Origin: Deltaproteobacteria bacterium
GTDB taxonomy: Bacteria > Chloroflexota > Dehalococcoidia > Dehalococcoidales > BS750m-G39
Assembly: GCA_030603275.1 (NCBI GenBank)
Contig: JAUVYB010000002.1
Location: forward strand, 1 to 64,000
Reading direction: 5' to 3'
DNA length: 64,000 nucleotides
Shown piece by piece: positions 1 through 9,389 of the stretch. Below the pieces are notes generated by a model. That model saw nothing but the letters and a program-made list of their open reading frames with translations. It was not told the DNA's origin and did no database searches. Numbering within the stretch: position 1 is the stretch's first letter; each line of letters opens with the position of its first letter. A program made the translations under genes and the position numbers.

Positions 1-1
1 G

Positions 2-805
2 CTCAAGCGCATCGTGGAGTACCCCGACTTTGCTAAATACGACCTTTCCAGCGTGCGGGTGATAACCTACGGCGCCGCCGCCTGTCCCTACGAGGTATTA
101 AAGAAAACCATCGAGCGCTTCCCGGGGCGGGCCTTGATAAATGCCTTCGGCGGGACGGAGACCTCTTCAACCATAGCGGCACTGAGAGCCGAAGACCAGA
201 TAATCACCGGCAGAGAAACCGAGGTGGAGAGGGAGAAGAAGTTAAAGCGGCTGGCCACCTCCATCGGCCTGCCCATGGAGGATGTGGAAATCCAGGTCCG
301 GGACGAAAAAGGAAAAGAGCTGCCCGCCGGGCAGATGGGGGAAATCGTCGTCCGCGGGCCGAGAATAATGAAGGGCTACTGGAAGGACGAGGAGAGGACG
401 GAGAAGGCCTTTACCGCCGACGGCTGGTACCGCACCGGCGACCTGGGCTATAAGGACGACGAGGGCTATATCTATCTTACCGGGCGGGGTGACGATGTCA
501 TCGTCCGGGGTGGGGAGAACATCGGCCCCGATGAGGTGGAGAGCGTCCTTTCCACTCACCCCAAAATCGAGGAGGCGGCGGTGATTGGGGTCAAGGATGA
601 GGAGTGGGGGCAGCAGGTCAGGGCGATAGTCAGGCTCAAAAAGGGGCAGACCGCCAGCGAACAGGAAATAATTGATTTTTGCCGGCCCCGCCTGGCCGGC
701 TTCAAGCGGCCTACATCAGTAGTTCTGGTCACCGGGGAGCTGCCCAAGACCTCCACCGGCAAAATTCTGCGGCGAAAGCTCCGCGAGCAATACGGCGACG
801 CTTAA
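2..805 (+). CDS. Acyl-CoA synthetase / AMP-dependent ligase, C-terminal part (5' end outside window)
   Basis: This is the C-terminal two thirds of an ANL-superfamily adenylate-forming enzyme, which would activate a carboxylic acid to acyl-AMP and then to acyl-CoA. The frame is open to the left edge, so the true start lies outside the window. Visible motifs are YGAAACP, the adenine-binding FGGTETSS stretch, GWYRTGDLG with its conserved Asp, the hinge region around RGGENIGPDEVE, and LPKTSTGKILRRKLRE, which holds the catalytic lysine. The fold is complete to the end. It converges on the next gene with only three bases between stops. The acyl substrate cannot be read from the sequence. Confidence 0.93.
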   Translation, partial: LKRIVEYPDFAKYDLSSVRVITYGAAACPYEVLKKTIERFPGRALINAFGGTETSSTIAALRAEDQIITGRETEVEREKKLKRLATSIGLPMEDVEIQVRDEKGKELPAGQMGEIVVRGPRIMKGYWKDEERTEKAFTADGWYRTGDLGYKDDEGYIYLTGRGDDVIVRGGENIGPDEVESVLSTHPKIEEAAVIGVKDEEWGQQVRAIVRLKKGQTASEQEIIDFCRPRLAGFKRPTSVVLVTGELPKTSTGKILRRKLREQYGDA

Positions 806-808
806 CCC

Positions 809-1075
809 TTAGGTACGCAGGCGGCGAATTTCAAAGACCACCGGGTTTTCGGCATCGGGGCAGGCCACCGTGGTCATATCCGGGTCTTTTTCCCAGGGGA
901 ACGAGCCGCCGAACATCAGCGGCGTCATCAGGGGGAGCAGGGAACCGAAGGCAAACAGGCATAAACCCTCCGGTGTTTTTTCACCAACCACCCACTCATC
1001 GCCGACCTTGTGCCCCGCCTCACAAGTCCCTTGCTGGCTTATTACCTTGACGCTGACCTTATAGCTTTCTGCCAT
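809..1075 (-). CDS. TIGR04076 family small protein
   Basis: An 88-residue protein matching the TIGR04076 family as I recall it: an N-terminal KVSVKVISQQGTC stretch, then GHKVGDEW, GLCLFAFGSL, FGGSFPWEKDPD and the closing ACPDAENPVVFEIRR. The two conserved cysteines (in QGTCEAGH and VACPDAEN) suggest metal or redox chemistry, but the biochemical role is unknown. An AAAGGAAA ribosome site precedes the ATG. It follows the iron-sulfur oxidoreductase gene by 19 bases on the same strand and is probably cotranscribed, fitting a link to anaerobic redox metabolism. Confidence 0.8.
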   Translation of the reverse strand: MAESYKVSVKVISQQGTCEAGHKVGDEWVVGEKTPEGLCLFAFGSLLPLMTPLMFGGSFPWEKDPDMTTVACPDAENPVVFEIRRLRT

Positions 1076-1094
1076 TTTCCTTTGCTCCGGGCTT

Positions 1095-3125
1095 TTATTC
1101 TTCTATCCGGGCGGCCAGCAGCTCGGCGATATCCATCACCTTGAGCTGTTCTTCGGCCGCCTTGGCTTTAATACCGTCTTCAAACATCTGCAGGCAGAGG
1201 GGGCAGGCGGTAATTACGGTTTGAGCTTTAGTCTCCATCGCCTGCTCGGTGCGCATCTCGTTGATGCGGTTGCCCTCTTGCTCCTCCAGCCACATGTGCC
1301 CGCCGCCTCCTCCACAGCAGAACCCCCGCCGCTTGTTCCTCTCCATCTCCACCATCTTGATACCGGGGACGGCTTTTATAATCTGCCGCGGCGGCTGGTA
1401 GATATTATTATATCGCCCCAGGTAGCAGGCGTCGTGGTAGGTCACCACCTCGTTTAAGCCCTTTTTAATTTTTAGCTTGCCCTCTTTGATTAGCTGGGCG
1501 ATGAGCTCGGTATGGTGAATAACCTCAAAATTACCGCCGAACTGGGGGTACTCGTTCTTGAGCATGTTATAGCCGTGGGGGCAGGCGGTGACTATCCGCT
1601 TCACCCCGTAGTTCTTTAGTATCTCAATGTTTTTCTCTGCCTGCATCTGGAAGAGGTATTCGTTGCCCAGGCGCCGGGCCGGCTCGCCGCAGCAGCTTTC
1701 CTCCGCCCCCAGTATGCCGAAGTTGACCCCGGCCGCTTTGAGCAGCTTGGCTGTTGCCTGAGCTACTTTAGTGCTCCTTTCCTCCAGTGCCCCGGTGCAA
1801 CCGACCCAGAAGAGGATGTCTACATCCTGGTCATCGGCCAGGACCTTGATATCCAGCCCCTCGGCCCAGTCCGTCCGCGACAGGGTAGTTCCACGCCAGG
1901 GGTGGCCCCTATCCTCAATACTGCGCAGCGCTCCTTCGGCTGTTTCCGGCATGGACGACTGCTCCATCACCAGGTTTCGCCTCAGGTCTACTATTTTGTC
2001 AATGTGGTCTACCCACACCGGGCAGACTTCATCACAGGCACCACAGGTAGTGCACGCCCAGATTTCATCCAGCAGGATGACATTGTCCGCCAGAGCAACA
2101 TTGGGGTTGGCCGGGGCCGGTTCTCCCTTAGCCTTGGCCGCCACCAGTTCGGGGCCTACCTTGAGGAGATGGTTCTTCAGGTCCTGTATCAGCTTCTTGG
2201 GGTTAAGCTGTTTGCCGCTGATGGTAGCCGGACAAAGCTCCTGGCAGTTACCGCAGACCACGCAGGCGTACAGGTCCAGGTTCTGTTTCCAGGTAAATTG
2301 GTCAATGGTAGCGACACCGAAAGATTCCGCCGTCTCCAGGTCGATGGGCTTCAGGGCACTGCGAGGCTGGTTGCGCAGGATGCCGTTGAATATGGAGGCG
2401 ATGATGTGCAGGTACCGGGTGTAAGGGATGATTGCCAGAACGAAGACCACGGTAATCCAGTGTGCCCAGAGGAAGCCGAGGTACCAGCCTTCGGTGCCCG
2501 CACCGGCGGTGAACAGGTTACTGACCCAGGCGCTCACCGGGGGCAGAAGGGTATGCCCCAGCCCCGCCGGCGGGTGTCCCAGCGTAATCTTGGCACCTAT
2601 TTCAAATACGTATGTCACCGGATGGGTGAGCACGGACACGAGGATAATCATGGCCTCGGTGGTCTGTTCCCCCTTGAGCCGGTCGGGCCTGATGATATAG
2701 CGCCTGATAATACCCCATGAGGCACCTACGAAAATGAAGACCGCCATGAAGTCCATTACCCAGACCGAGTAGAAATAAAACTGGGTCTCTTCTATGGCAA
2801 TCAAGCCAAAGCCCTCAGTTAAGATGATGAAGAAGAAGTAGAAAACGACGGAGACAAAGAAACCCCAGACCATCAGGGCATGCCCCAACGGCGCCCAGTC
2901 CTTCACCCGGAAGTTCTTGAGCTGGCAGAGCTGGCTGAAAACATAGACTAGCGTATCCAGTATCTGTTTAATCCAGCTTTTCGAACCGGTCTCCTTCTGT
3001 CCCAGGAACATGTACTGCCAGAGCTGCCTGAGGCGGTAGGCGAACAGCCCGAGGGTGATTAAGAATACTCCCCAGAACAGCACGTAAAAGAGAGGTGTTC
3101 CTGGCATAAAGCTATCCATTGACAT
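1095..3125 (-). CDS. Membrane-bound HdrD-like iron-sulfur oxidoreductase with NarI-like N-terminus
   Basis: A 676-residue respiratory-type protein. Residues about 10-245 hold five to six membrane segments like the NarI/DsrM cytochrome-b-type anchor. Next come two [4Fe-4S] sites (C288, C291, C294, C298 and C358, C361, C364, C368). Then two cysteine-rich CCG domains follow, the first with C443, C478-C479 and C515, the second with C567, C603-C604, C641 and C644. This order is that of membrane-anchored heterodisulfide-reductase-like (Fe-S)-binding proteins, which pass electrons between a quinone or quinol and a thiol or flavoprotein partner. The partner is not encoded beside it. An acyl-CoA dehydrogenase or electron-transfer flavoprotein partner is plausible but is not shown by the sequence. 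Confidence 0.88.
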   Translation of the reverse strand: MSMDSFMPGTPLFYVLFWGVFLITLGLFAYRLRQLWQYMFLGQKETGSKSWIKQILDTLVYVFSQLCQLKNFRVKDWAPLGHALMVWGFFVSVVFYFFFIILTEGFGLIAIEETQFYFYSVWVMDFMAVFIFVGASWGIIRRYIIRPDRLKGEQTTEAMIILVSVLTHPVTYVFEIGAKITLGHPPAGLGHTLLPPVSAWVSNLFTAGAGTEGWYLGFLWAHWITVVFVLAIIPYTRYLHIIASIFNGILRNQPRSALKPIDLETAESFGVATIDQFTWKQNLDLYACVVCGNCQELCPATISGKQLNPKKLIQDLKNHLLKVGPELVAAKAKGEPAPANPNVALADNVILLDEIWACTTCGACDEVCPVWVDHIDKIVDLRRNLVMEQSSMPETAEGALRSIEDRGHPWRGTTLSRTDWAEGLDIKVLADDQDVDILFWVGCTGALEERSTKVAQATAKLLKAAGVNFGILGAEESCCGEPARRLGNEYLFQMQAEKNIEILKNYGVKRIVTACPHGYNMLKNEYPQFGGNFEVIHHTELIAQLIKEGKLKIKKGLNEVVTYHDACYLGRYNNIYQPPRQIIKAVPGIKMVEMERNKRRGFCCGGGGGHMWLEEQEGNRINEMRTEQAMETKAQTVITACPLCLQMFEDGIKAKAAEEQLKVMDIAELLAARIEE

Positions 3126-3163
3126 AGTATCTCCTATCCGGATCCAATTAGGACACTAATATT

Positions 3164-3649
3164 TTAGCGCAACCGGGTAACGGCGATAAAGATACCCAGA
3201 GCCACTGCTATTATATGATAAACGACACTAAATATGCCAAAAGGAAGCGCGCCGGGGAAGAAAAAGGTGACGGCGTAGCTTATGGCAACGGCGATGCCAC
3301 CGACCACGGCCAGCCCGTTGCCCCGCTTGCGGTTGACCGAGATGCTGACTACCTCCCCGATGGCGTAGCCCACCGCCGGCGCCAGCAGCAGATTAAGGGA
3401 GAAGATAGGCACCAGCAATTCAATCACCCCCCAGGCGGCCCCGCAGGCGATAGCCATGCCCAGCGCCGTCCCGGCGGCTATTAGATAATGCCTGGTGGAA
3501 ACGCTGAAGGTGGGCAGTTTATCCAGCCCGGCGCAATCGCGGCAGCGGGCGCCCACCGGTGTCTGCACCATGCATTTGGGGCATATCGGCTTATCGCACT
3601 TGCCGCACCTTAAATTGGTTTCGGTATCAGGATGATAGGCGCATTTCAT
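3164..3649 (-). CDS. B-box zinc-finger membrane protein
   Basis: A 161-residue protein with an N-terminal B-box-like zinc finger (C3, H6, C15, C18, C23, C26, C36, C39), a short linker, and three or four hydrophobic helices from about residue 54 to the end. Family members of this type often sit in membrane proteins with an unknown cytosolic partner. It is the last gene of a minus-strand run starting at recA and begins 9 bases after plsY. An AAGGGG element overlaps the plsY stop. I do not recognise a specific function. The zinc finger may bind a protein or RNA partner at the membrane. Confidence 0.7.
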   Translation of the reverse strand: MKCAYHPDTETNLRCGKCDKPICPKCMVQTPVGARCRDCAGLDKLPTFSVSTRHYLIAAGTALGMAIACGAAWGVIELLVPIFSLNLLLAPAVGYAIGEVVSISVNRKRGNGLAVVGGIAVAISYAVTFFFPGALPFGIFSVVYHIIAVALGIFIAVTRLR

Positions 3650-3658
3650 TTTTTGGGG

Positions 3659-4357
3659 TCACCCCTTCTTCTTTTTTTCGGCCGGTTTCCGGTATATCCA
3701 GGCTTCCTTGTCTCTTATATCGCGGTCGAAAAGCAGCCGGTTAATTACCAGCTCCCCGGTGGGCACCGAGGCGGTAAGCGAGGATTTGGGCACCGTCAGC
3801 CGCCGGATAACCATCAATAAAAACATGGCTAAGAAGCCAAGGGTCAGCGCCAGCGGCTCGCCAGCCAGCCAGCTGACCAGGGGCAAGGCGGCCATGCCGA
3901 CGGCGGTGCCTACGGGCAGGTTGTGGAAGCCGAAGATAAAGATTGTGGCCAGGGCGAGAGAGATAATCAGTGGCCAGGGCACCAGCGGGCCGTTGGCCAG
4001 GGGCAGGAAGAAGGCGACGCCCAGAGTGGTTAACACCCCCCGGCCGCCGTTGAAGCGTAGAAATACCGGCCAGTTATGACCGATAATGGTGGCCAGGCCT
4101 ACCGCTACCTGCTGGGCGATACCCAGACCGGCGGCTTGAGCCGCCCAGACCATCAGTATGCCCTTGCCGATGTCAACGATGATGACCACTATGGCCAGCC
4201 CTTTGCCCGATGACCGGAGCAGGTTGGAGGCGCCGACGTTGCCGCTGCCGTGTTGGCGGATGTCTATCCCCCGCCGCCACCGGCCGGCGATGTAGGCGGT
4301 GGGTATTGAGCCTACAAGGTAGGCACTCACCAGCAGCAAGATAAAGGCAATAGCCAT
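3659..4357 (-). CDS. plsY: Glycerol-3-phosphate acyltransferase PlsY
   Basis: An integral membrane acyltransferase that moves an acyl group from acyl phosphate to sn-glycerol 3-phosphate, giving lysophosphatidate for phospholipid synthesis. The family motifs are present: GSIPTAYI near residue 16, GSGNVGASN at 37-45 (glycerol-phosphate loop), and GHNWPVFLRFNGGRG. The 232 residues exceed the usual length of about 200, with an extra charged C-terminus ending in EKKKKG. It lies between the PHP-domain gene and the B-box membrane gene with 9-base gaps, so it is translationally close-packed. A second, shorter paralogue lies at 43556-44122. Confidence 0.92.
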   Translation of the reverse strand: MAIAFILLLVSAYLVGSIPTAYIAGRWRRGIDIRQHGSGNVGASNLLRSSGKGLAIVVIIVDIGKGILMVWAAQAAGLGIAQQVAVGLATIIGHNWPVFLRFNGGRGVLTTLGVAFFLPLANGPLVPWPLIISLALATIFIFGFHNLPVGTAVGMAALPLVSWLAGEPLALTLGFLAMFLLMVIRRLTVPKSSLTASVPTGELVINRLLFDRDIRDKEAWIYRKPAEKKKKG

Positions 4358-4366
4358 AAGCTCCCC

Positions 4367-5212
4367 TTAAAAATTAAGCTCCGGGTTTATCTTTTTGGCT
4401 TTAGCTATGAGTTTTTCAACCGATGCCAGCGGTAAATCAATGCCGCCGATAGCTGTCTCGCTGGAGTCCAGGCCGTGATAGTCGCTGCCGCCGGTGGCAA
4501 TAAGATTGTGTTTTTTGGCTATAGCTACCAGACGGCCGACATCTTCGGCGGTGTAGTTATTATAATAGGCTTCTATGCCGGCCAGGCCGGCCGCCTTTAG
4601 TTCTATAATTATCGCCTCCGGCTCGTTGATGGTGAAGGGGTGGGCCAGCACCGCCAGTCCCCGGGCTTTGATAATTAGCGCCACCGCCTCGGCGGGGGTT
4701 ATCTTTTCCCGCTCTACGTAGGCGGGGCGGTCGTGGCCGATATAGTCGGTGAAGGCCTGCTTAAAAGAGTCTATATAGCCCTTTTCCAGTATGGCCTGGG
4801 CGATATGGGGACGCCCCATAACGCTGGCGCCGGCTATCTGCTGCACCCGCGGCCAGTTCAGGTGGATGCCAAGCTTGTCCAGCTTGGCCACCATCCCCTG
4901 AGCCCGCTTGAGCCGGGAGTTGCGGAACCGGTCCAGTTTTTTCAACAGTTCCCGGCTGGCATAGTCTATAAAATAGCCGAGGACGTGGGCTTCGCCCTGG
5001 GGAATATCGGTGCTTATTTCAACACCGGGTATCAGCTTTAGCCCGGGGAAGCTTTGTACCGCCGCTTTAGCCGGGGCAATCCCGTCGACGGTATCGTGGT
5101 CAGTAAGGGACATGAATTTTAAGCCCCGCCTGGCCGCCTCCTTTACCACCTCGGCCGGGGTGAGCTGACCATCGGAGGCGGTGGAGTGAATGTGGAGGTC
5201 GGCCTGCCCCAC
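4367..5212 (-). CDS. PHP-domain phosphoesterase (RNase AM/TrpH-like)
   Basis: A 281-residue PHP-fold metal-dependent phosphoesterase. Metal-binding motifs are LHIHSTASDG at the N-terminus, LTDHDTVDG, PGVEIST, AHPFT and GGSDYHG near the end, all as in the YciV/RNase AM (5'-3' oligoribonuclease or 3',5'-nucleotide phosphatase) group. The gene starts with GTG three bases after the ymdB stop. It sits in an operon with rny and ymdB, two genes of RNA and cyclic-nucleotide turnover, which favours a role in degrading short RNA or nucleotide bisphosphates. The exact substrate is inferred. Confidence 0.88.
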   Translation of the reverse strand: MGQADLHIHSTASDGQLTPAEVVKEAARRGLKFMSLTDHDTVDGIAPAKAAVQSFPGLKLIPGVEISTDIPQGEAHVLGYFIDYASRELLKKLDRFRNSRLKRAQGMVAKLDKLGIHLNWPRVQQIAGASVMGRPHIAQAILEKGYIDSFKQAFTDYIGHDRPAYVEREKITPAEAVALIIKARGLAVLAHPFTINEPEAIIIELKAAGLAGIEAYYNNYTAEDVGRLVAIAKKHNLIATGGSDYHGLDSSETAIGGIDLPLASVEKLIAKAKKINPELNF

Positions 5213-5215
5213 TGC

Positions 5216-5977
5216 TTATTCTACCTCCCGGTAGATTCGCTCTATGCTCAGCGCCTTGCCGGTATCGCCGTCCACCTCTACCAGTATGCCGTTTAGGGCG
5301 GCTTTGCCCTTGCCCACCGACAGGCGGTGGGGCATACTGGTCAGGAAGCGCGCAATGGCCGCATCGGCATCGTCACCGATGACTGAATCCAGGGGGCCGG
5401 TCATGCCGATATCGCTGACATAGGCGGTGCCGCCGGGGAGAACCTGGGCGTCGGTGGTGCCGACGTGGGTGTGGGTACCGAGCACGGCGCTGACCCGCCC
5501 GTCCAGATACCTTCCCAGGGCTACCTTTTCCGAGGTGGCCTCGGCGTGGAAGTCAACGATGATAACCCGTTGCTCTAGCTCCGCCAGCAGTTTGTCTACG
5601 GCATGGAAGGGGCAGTCAAAATCGCCGATGAAGACCCGGCCGATTAGATTGACCACGGCTACCTTGCCGATGACTAAATGCCCACGGCCGGGCACGCCGG
5701 CGGGGTAGTTTAACGGGCGCAGGATGGGCATTTCACTATCCAGGTAGGGGTAAATTTCCCGGTGCATCCAGATGTGGTTACCCGATGTCAGCACATCGCC
5801 GCCGGCGTACAGCATCTCCCGGGCTGTAGCCAGGGTCAGCCCGATGCCGCCGGCGGCGTTTTCGCCGTTGACTATAATCAGGTCTATGCCGTATTGCCGG
5901 CGGAGGCCGGGTAAAAGCTGGCTTAAAGCTTTCCTGCCCGGCTTACCGATTACATCGCCTATGGCCAGTATCAGCAC
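5216..5977 (-). CDS. ymdB: YmdB-family metallophosphoesterase
   Basis: A TIGR00282-type calcineurin-like phosphoesterase of 253 residues. The metal-binding residues appear in ILAIGDVIGKPGR, VNGENAAGG, TSGNHIW, VDFHAEATSEK and GTHTHVGTTD, in the family order. In Bacillus the homologue hydrolyses 2',3'-cyclic nucleotides or cAMP and affects RNase Y-dependent processes. The start is GTG with an AGGAA site six bases before. It follows rny by 9 bases, the same pairing seen in many Gram-positive genomes. Confidence 0.92.
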   Translation of the reverse strand: MLILAIGDVIGKPGRKALSQLLPGLRRQYGIDLIIVNGENAAGGIGLTLATAREMLYAGGDVLTSGNHIWMHREIYPYLDSEMPILRPLNYPAGVPGRGHLVIGKVAVVNLIGRVFIGDFDCPFHAVDKLLAELEQRVIIVDFHAEATSEKVALGRYLDGRVSAVLGTHTHVGTTDAQVLPGGTAYVSDIGMTGPLDSVIGDDADAAIARFLTSMPHRLSVGKGKAALNGILVEVDGDTGKALSIERIYREVE

Positions 5978-5986
5978 TGTTCGTTC

Positions 5987-7537
5987 CTATTTGGCATAGT
6001 CCACCGCCCTGGTCTCCCTGAGCACGGTAACCTTAATCTGCCCCGGGTACTGCAGGCTATCTTCTATCTTCTTAACGATGTCCCGGGCCAGCCTCATCGC
6101 CCCCAGGTCGTCAATCTCTTCGGGCTTGACCAGGATGCGGACCTCGCGGCCGGCCTGAATGGCGTAGGATTTTTCCACCCCATTGAAGCTGTTGGAGATG
6201 TCTTCCAGCGCCTTCAGCCGCTTGAGGTAGTGTTCCAGAGACTCGCGCCGGGCGCCGGGGCGGGCGCCGCTGATGGCATCGGCGGCGGCGACTATGAAGC
6301 CCCAGATGCTGATAGAGTCAGTCTCGAAGTGGTGTTCGGCGATGCCCTGGACAACCTCCGGGGATTTATCCCATTGCTTGACCAACTCGGCGCCGAGGGG
6401 GGCGTGGGCGCCTTCTACCTCCCGGTCTACCGCTTTGCCGATATCGTGGAGCAGCCCCGCTTTCTTGGCTAAAGCAACATTGGCCCCCAGCTCCCCGGCG
6501 ATCATGCCGGCCAGGTGGGCGGATTCAATGGAGTGGTTTAACACGTTCTGCCCGTAGCTGGTGCGGTACTTGAGGCGGCCCAGCAGCTTGATTAGCTCGG
6601 GGCGCAGTGCCTGCACCCCTACCTGGTAGGCGGCCTGCTCTCCGGCGGTGAAGATAGCCGCATCTACCTCCTCCTTGGTCTTGTTTACCACCTCCTCGAT
6701 GCGGGCGGGGTGGATGCGACCATCGAGGATGAGCTTGGTTAAAGCCAGGCGGGCTATCTCCCGCCGTACCGGGTCGAAGCTGGAGAGGGTCACCGCTTCC
6801 GGGGTATCGTCAACTATCAGGTCAACCCCGGTGGCCTGCTCCAGGGCCCGGATATTGCGCCCCTCCCGGCCGATGAGCCGGCCCTTCATTTCATCACTGG
6901 GCAGGGGCACGGTGGATACCGTGGTTTCCGATACCACATCCGAGGCGCTGCGCTGGATGGCTATGGCCAGAATATCCTGAGATTTCTTATCGGCTTCCTC
7001 TTTTAGCTTGGTTTCCCATTCCCGGAGGCGCCGCGAGTGCTCATCCTGCAGTTCGGTCTCTACGGCGTCCAGCAGGTTTTGCTTGGCCTCTTCGGTGGAC
7101 ATGCCCGAAATCAGCTCCAGCTGCTTTATCTGCTTGTCCCTGACCTCCTCCAGGCCGCTGCGGATGGACTCCATCTCCTTTTCCCTGTTGGTCAGGTTGC
7201 GCTCGCGCTGCTCCACGCCTTCTATCTTGCGCTCCAGTGATTCCAGCTTTTGCGAAACGCGGTTTTCCTGGCGCTGTAGTTCCCCCCGCCGTTCCTTGTA
7301 TTCGGCGTCGGCGCCTGCCTTGATTTTGTCGGCTTCTTTTTTGGCTTCGTCAAGGGTTTTCTTGTACTCCGCGGTGGCCTCGCTCGTTATCTTGGCCGCT
7401 TTTCGCTGGGCAATGCGGAGCTGGCGGTTTACCATTATCCTCCTGAAGAGGAAGGTGGCCATGCCGCCGAAGACGACACCGATGACGAAAGTGAAGAATA
7501 TACCTAAATATGTTCCGACTGCTCCCGTTATTCCCAT
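5987..7537 (-). CDS. rny: Ribonuclease Y
   Basis: A membrane-anchored endoribonuclease that starts decay of many mRNAs. Domains in order: an N-terminal membrane helix ([20 protein letters not shown]), a long charged coiled coil (about residues 30-190), a KH RNA-binding domain with the GREGRNIR loop, and an HD domain with HDIGK. I chose the ATG at 7537 (516 residues) because an AAGGGAGGAG site lies just before it. An upstream in-frame start at 7573 would overlap recX and add a non-conserved leader. It is 13 bases after recX and 9 before ymdB. Confidence 0.95.
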   Translation of the reverse strand: MGITGAVGTYLGIFFTFVIGVVFGGMATFLFRRIMVNRQLRIAQRKAAKITSEATAEYKKTLDEAKKEADKIKAGADAEYKERRGELQRQENRVSQKLESLERKIEGVEQRERNLTNREKEMESIRSGLEEVRDKQIKQLELISGMSTEEAKQNLLDAVETELQDEHSRRLREWETKLKEEADKKSQDILAIAIQRSASDVVSETTVSTVPLPSDEMKGRLIGREGRNIRALEQATGVDLIVDDTPEAVTLSSFDPVRREIARLALTKLILDGRIHPARIEEVVNKTKEEVDAAIFTAGEQAAYQVGVQALRPELIKLLGRLKYRTSYGQNVLNHSIESAHLAGMIAGELGANVALAKKAGLLHDIGKAVDREVEGAHAPLGAELVKQWDKSPEVVQGIAEHHFETDSISIWGFIVAAADAISGARPGARRESLEHYLKRLKALEDISNSFNGVEKSYAIQAGREVRILVKPEEIDDLGAMRLARDIVKKIEDSLQYPGQIKVTVLRETRAVDYAK

Positions 7538-7550
7538 TTTCTCCTCCCTT

Positions 7551-8186
7551 TCACTTATTACATTCCACCCCACGCTCCTGCCACACCCGTTCCACCGTTG
7601 GTTTTATTACTCCGTAGCCAAAACCGCGGCGTTTGAGATGTTCGCCTAACCGGCGGCTAAAGCCTTCGTAGTCAGCCGTGGAGAGACGGCGAGCTTTGCT
7701 CACCGCCGCCCGGTAGGCACAGTCTTCGTCGTCGACCTGAGCGGCTACCCGGTCAATGATTTCTTCAGGCACCCCTTTTTGCCTGAGTTCCAGCCGGGTG
7801 AGCCACTGGCTGCGGGGACGAAATGACTGGCGGTTGTCTTTCCAGAATTGGGCAAAGGCCAGGTCATCCACCAGCCCCCGTTCCTTTAGCCTGGCCAGTA
7901 CCGCCGCCACGTTATCGCCGTCAAAGCCGCGCTGTTGGAGGCGCTGTCTTAGCTCGGCTTGGCTGCGCGGGCGGTAGCTGAGGAGGCGGAAGGCGGCGTT
8001 GAGGCAGCGCTGGAAGAGGTCGGCTTTTTTTAGCGCCTCAATCTCGTCTTCAGAGATTGCCTTCTCTGCCTTTAAGCCCTCTTTGAGAGCTACCTCGGCT
8101 TCCAGGCTGAAGGCAAACTTTTCGTTTAAGAATATATTGACCCGCTTGCCTCGCTTGCCGCTACGGATGGCGGTGACCTTTTTCAT
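7551..8186 (-). CDS. recX: Regulatory protein RecX
   Basis: A 211-residue all-helical RecX protein, which binds RecA filaments and limits their extension or activity. The three tandem RecX helical repeats are visible ([49 protein letters not shown]). A fourth basic stretch is near the C-terminus. Start chosen at ATG 8186, which has AAAGGGA five bases upstream; the in-frame ATG at 8201 has none. It lies 85 bases downstream of recA beyond a hairpin terminator, so it should be made at lower level than RecA. Confidence 0.88.
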   Translation of the reverse strand: MKKVTAIRSGKRGKRVNIFLNEKFAFSLEAEVALKEGLKAEKAISEDEIEALKKADLFQRCLNAAFRLLSYRPRSQAELRQRLQQRGFDGDNVAAVLARLKERGLVDDLAFAQFWKDNRQSFRPRSQWLTRLELRQKGVPEEIIDRVAAQVDDEDCAYRAAVSKARRLSTADYEGFSRRLGEHLKRRGFGYGVIKPTVERVWQERGVECNK

Positions 8187-8200
8187 CCAGTCCCTTTCCA

Positions 8201-8233
8201 AAACAAAAGGCCGAAGCTTAAAGCCCCAGCCTT
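8201..8233 (-). terminator. Intrinsic terminator between recA and recX
   Basis: On the minus strand an AAGGC-GGGG-CTT arm pairs with AAGCTTCGGCCTT, including three G-T wobbles, and is followed by TTGTTTT. It would end or weaken recA transcription before recX, a common way of keeping RecX below RecA. Confidence 0.65.
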
Positions 8234-8271
8234 AATTATCCGCTTATTAACCTGTTCCGTTTAGAGTAGTG

Positions 8272-9276
8272 TTAAGCTGAATTATTATGGTCGGTGTTGG
8301 CTGAGGCTCTAACCTGCTGCTCAATCTCCTGGGCAGGCTCGGGATTTTGCCTCAGGTAGTGTTTGGCATTTTCCCTGCCTTGCCCCAGACGAATGTCACC
8401 ATAGGAGAAGAAAGCGCCGCTCTTTTTTACCAGCCCCAGCTCTACACCAAGGTCTAAGATATTGCCCTCCTTGCTTATGCCGTGGTCAAACATGATGTCA
8501 AACTGAGCAATTCGGAAGGGGGGGGCAGTCTTATTTTTAACCACCTTGGCCCTGACAAGATTGCCTATAGTTCTGTCTCCCTGCTTGATGGCCTCAACGC
8601 GCCGCAGGTCTATCCTTACCGAGCTGTAGAATTTGAGAGCCCTGCCCCCCGGTGTCACCTCGGGATTACCGAAGATGATACCAACCTTTTCTCTTAGCTG
8701 GTTGATGAATATTACCGCTGTGCCCGACTTGCCGATAGCGGCCGCCAGCTTCCTCAGAGCTTGGGACATCAGGCGGGCCTGCAGGCCGACATGGACATCG
8801 CCCATCTCGCCTTCAATCTCAGCCTGGGGTACCAGTGCCGCTACACTGTCAATTACGATAACATCAACCGCCCCGCTCCTGACCAGGGCTTCCGTGATTT
8901 CAAGGGCCTGCTCACCGGTATCGGGTTGAGAGATGAGCAGGTCATCAATATTGACTCCGCAGTTGGCGGCATATTTGGGGTCCAGAGCATGCTCGGCGTC
9001 AATGTAGGCAACCGTGCCTCCCAGTTTTTGCGCTTCAGCAATTATATGTTGGGCCAGGGTGGTTTTCCCCGACGATTCGGGACCGAATATCTCGGTAATC
9101 CGTCCTCTGGGGATGCCACCTATACCTAATGCCAGGTCCAGTGCCAGTGAGCCGCTGGGAATAGCCTGCACGTTGTGGGGTGGGGCTTCCCCCAGCTTCA
9201 TCACTGAGCCTATGCCAAAGCGCTTTTCTATCTGGCTGAGAGCTAATTCCAGCGCCTTAACTTTCTCCGTGGTCAT
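8272..9276 (-). CDS. recA: Recombinase RecA
   Basis: The strand-exchange ATPase of homologous recombination and SOS signalling. The 334-residue chain has Walker [10 protein letters not shown] at 65-73, the Walker [11 protein letters not shown], the L1/L2 DNA-binding loops including [14 protein letters not shown], and the usual C-terminus with [17 protein letters not shown] placed the start at ATG 9276, which has a GAGGCGA site upstream and matches the family N-terminus; the open frame to 9315 adds 13 non-conserved residues. It is the first gene of the recA-recX-rny-ymdB run. Confidence 0.97.
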   Translation of the reverse strand: MTTEKVKALELALSQIEKRFGIGSVMKLGEAPPHNVQAIPSGSLALDLALGIGGIPRGRITEIFGPESSGKTTLAQHIIAEAQKLGGTVAYIDAEHALDPKYAANCGVNIDDLLISQPDTGEQALEITEALVRSGAVDVIVIDSVAALVPQAEIEGEMGDVHVGLQARLMSQALRKLAAAIGKSGTAVIFINQLREKVGIIFGNPEVTPGGRALKFYSSVRIDLRRVEAIKQGDRTIGNLVRAKVVKNKTAPPFRIAQFDIMFDHGISKEGNILDLGVELGLVKKSGAFFSYGDIRLGQGRENAKHYLRQNPEPAQEIEQQVRASANTDHNNSA

Positions 9277-9291
9277 ATTCGCCTCAAGTGA

Positions 9292-9320
9292 ATCATAGCA
9301 CAGATACCCTGCCAAAACAA
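9292..9320 (-). promoter_or_regulatory. Predicted recA promoter
   Basis: On the minus strand TTGTTT, a 17-base spacer and TATGAT lie just upstream of the recA ribosome site. The inferred 5' leader is only about ten bases. I could not identify a recognised LexA box here. Confidence 0.6.
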
Positions 9321-9389
9321 TAAGTTATTTTCGTCCTGGTACCTTGGAGCTGGCTTGAATTGGCCCGTTTGGGGGGTGGGGTAACGACC

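Noticed and set aside
5987-7573. RNase Y start at 7573
   Set aside because: Would overlap the recX stop and add twelve residues before the membrane anchor; ATG 7537 has a near-perfect ribosome site.
9277-9389. LexA (SOS) box at recA
   Set aside because: I could not find a convincing palindrome of a known LexA type; only a sigma-70-like promoter is supportable.
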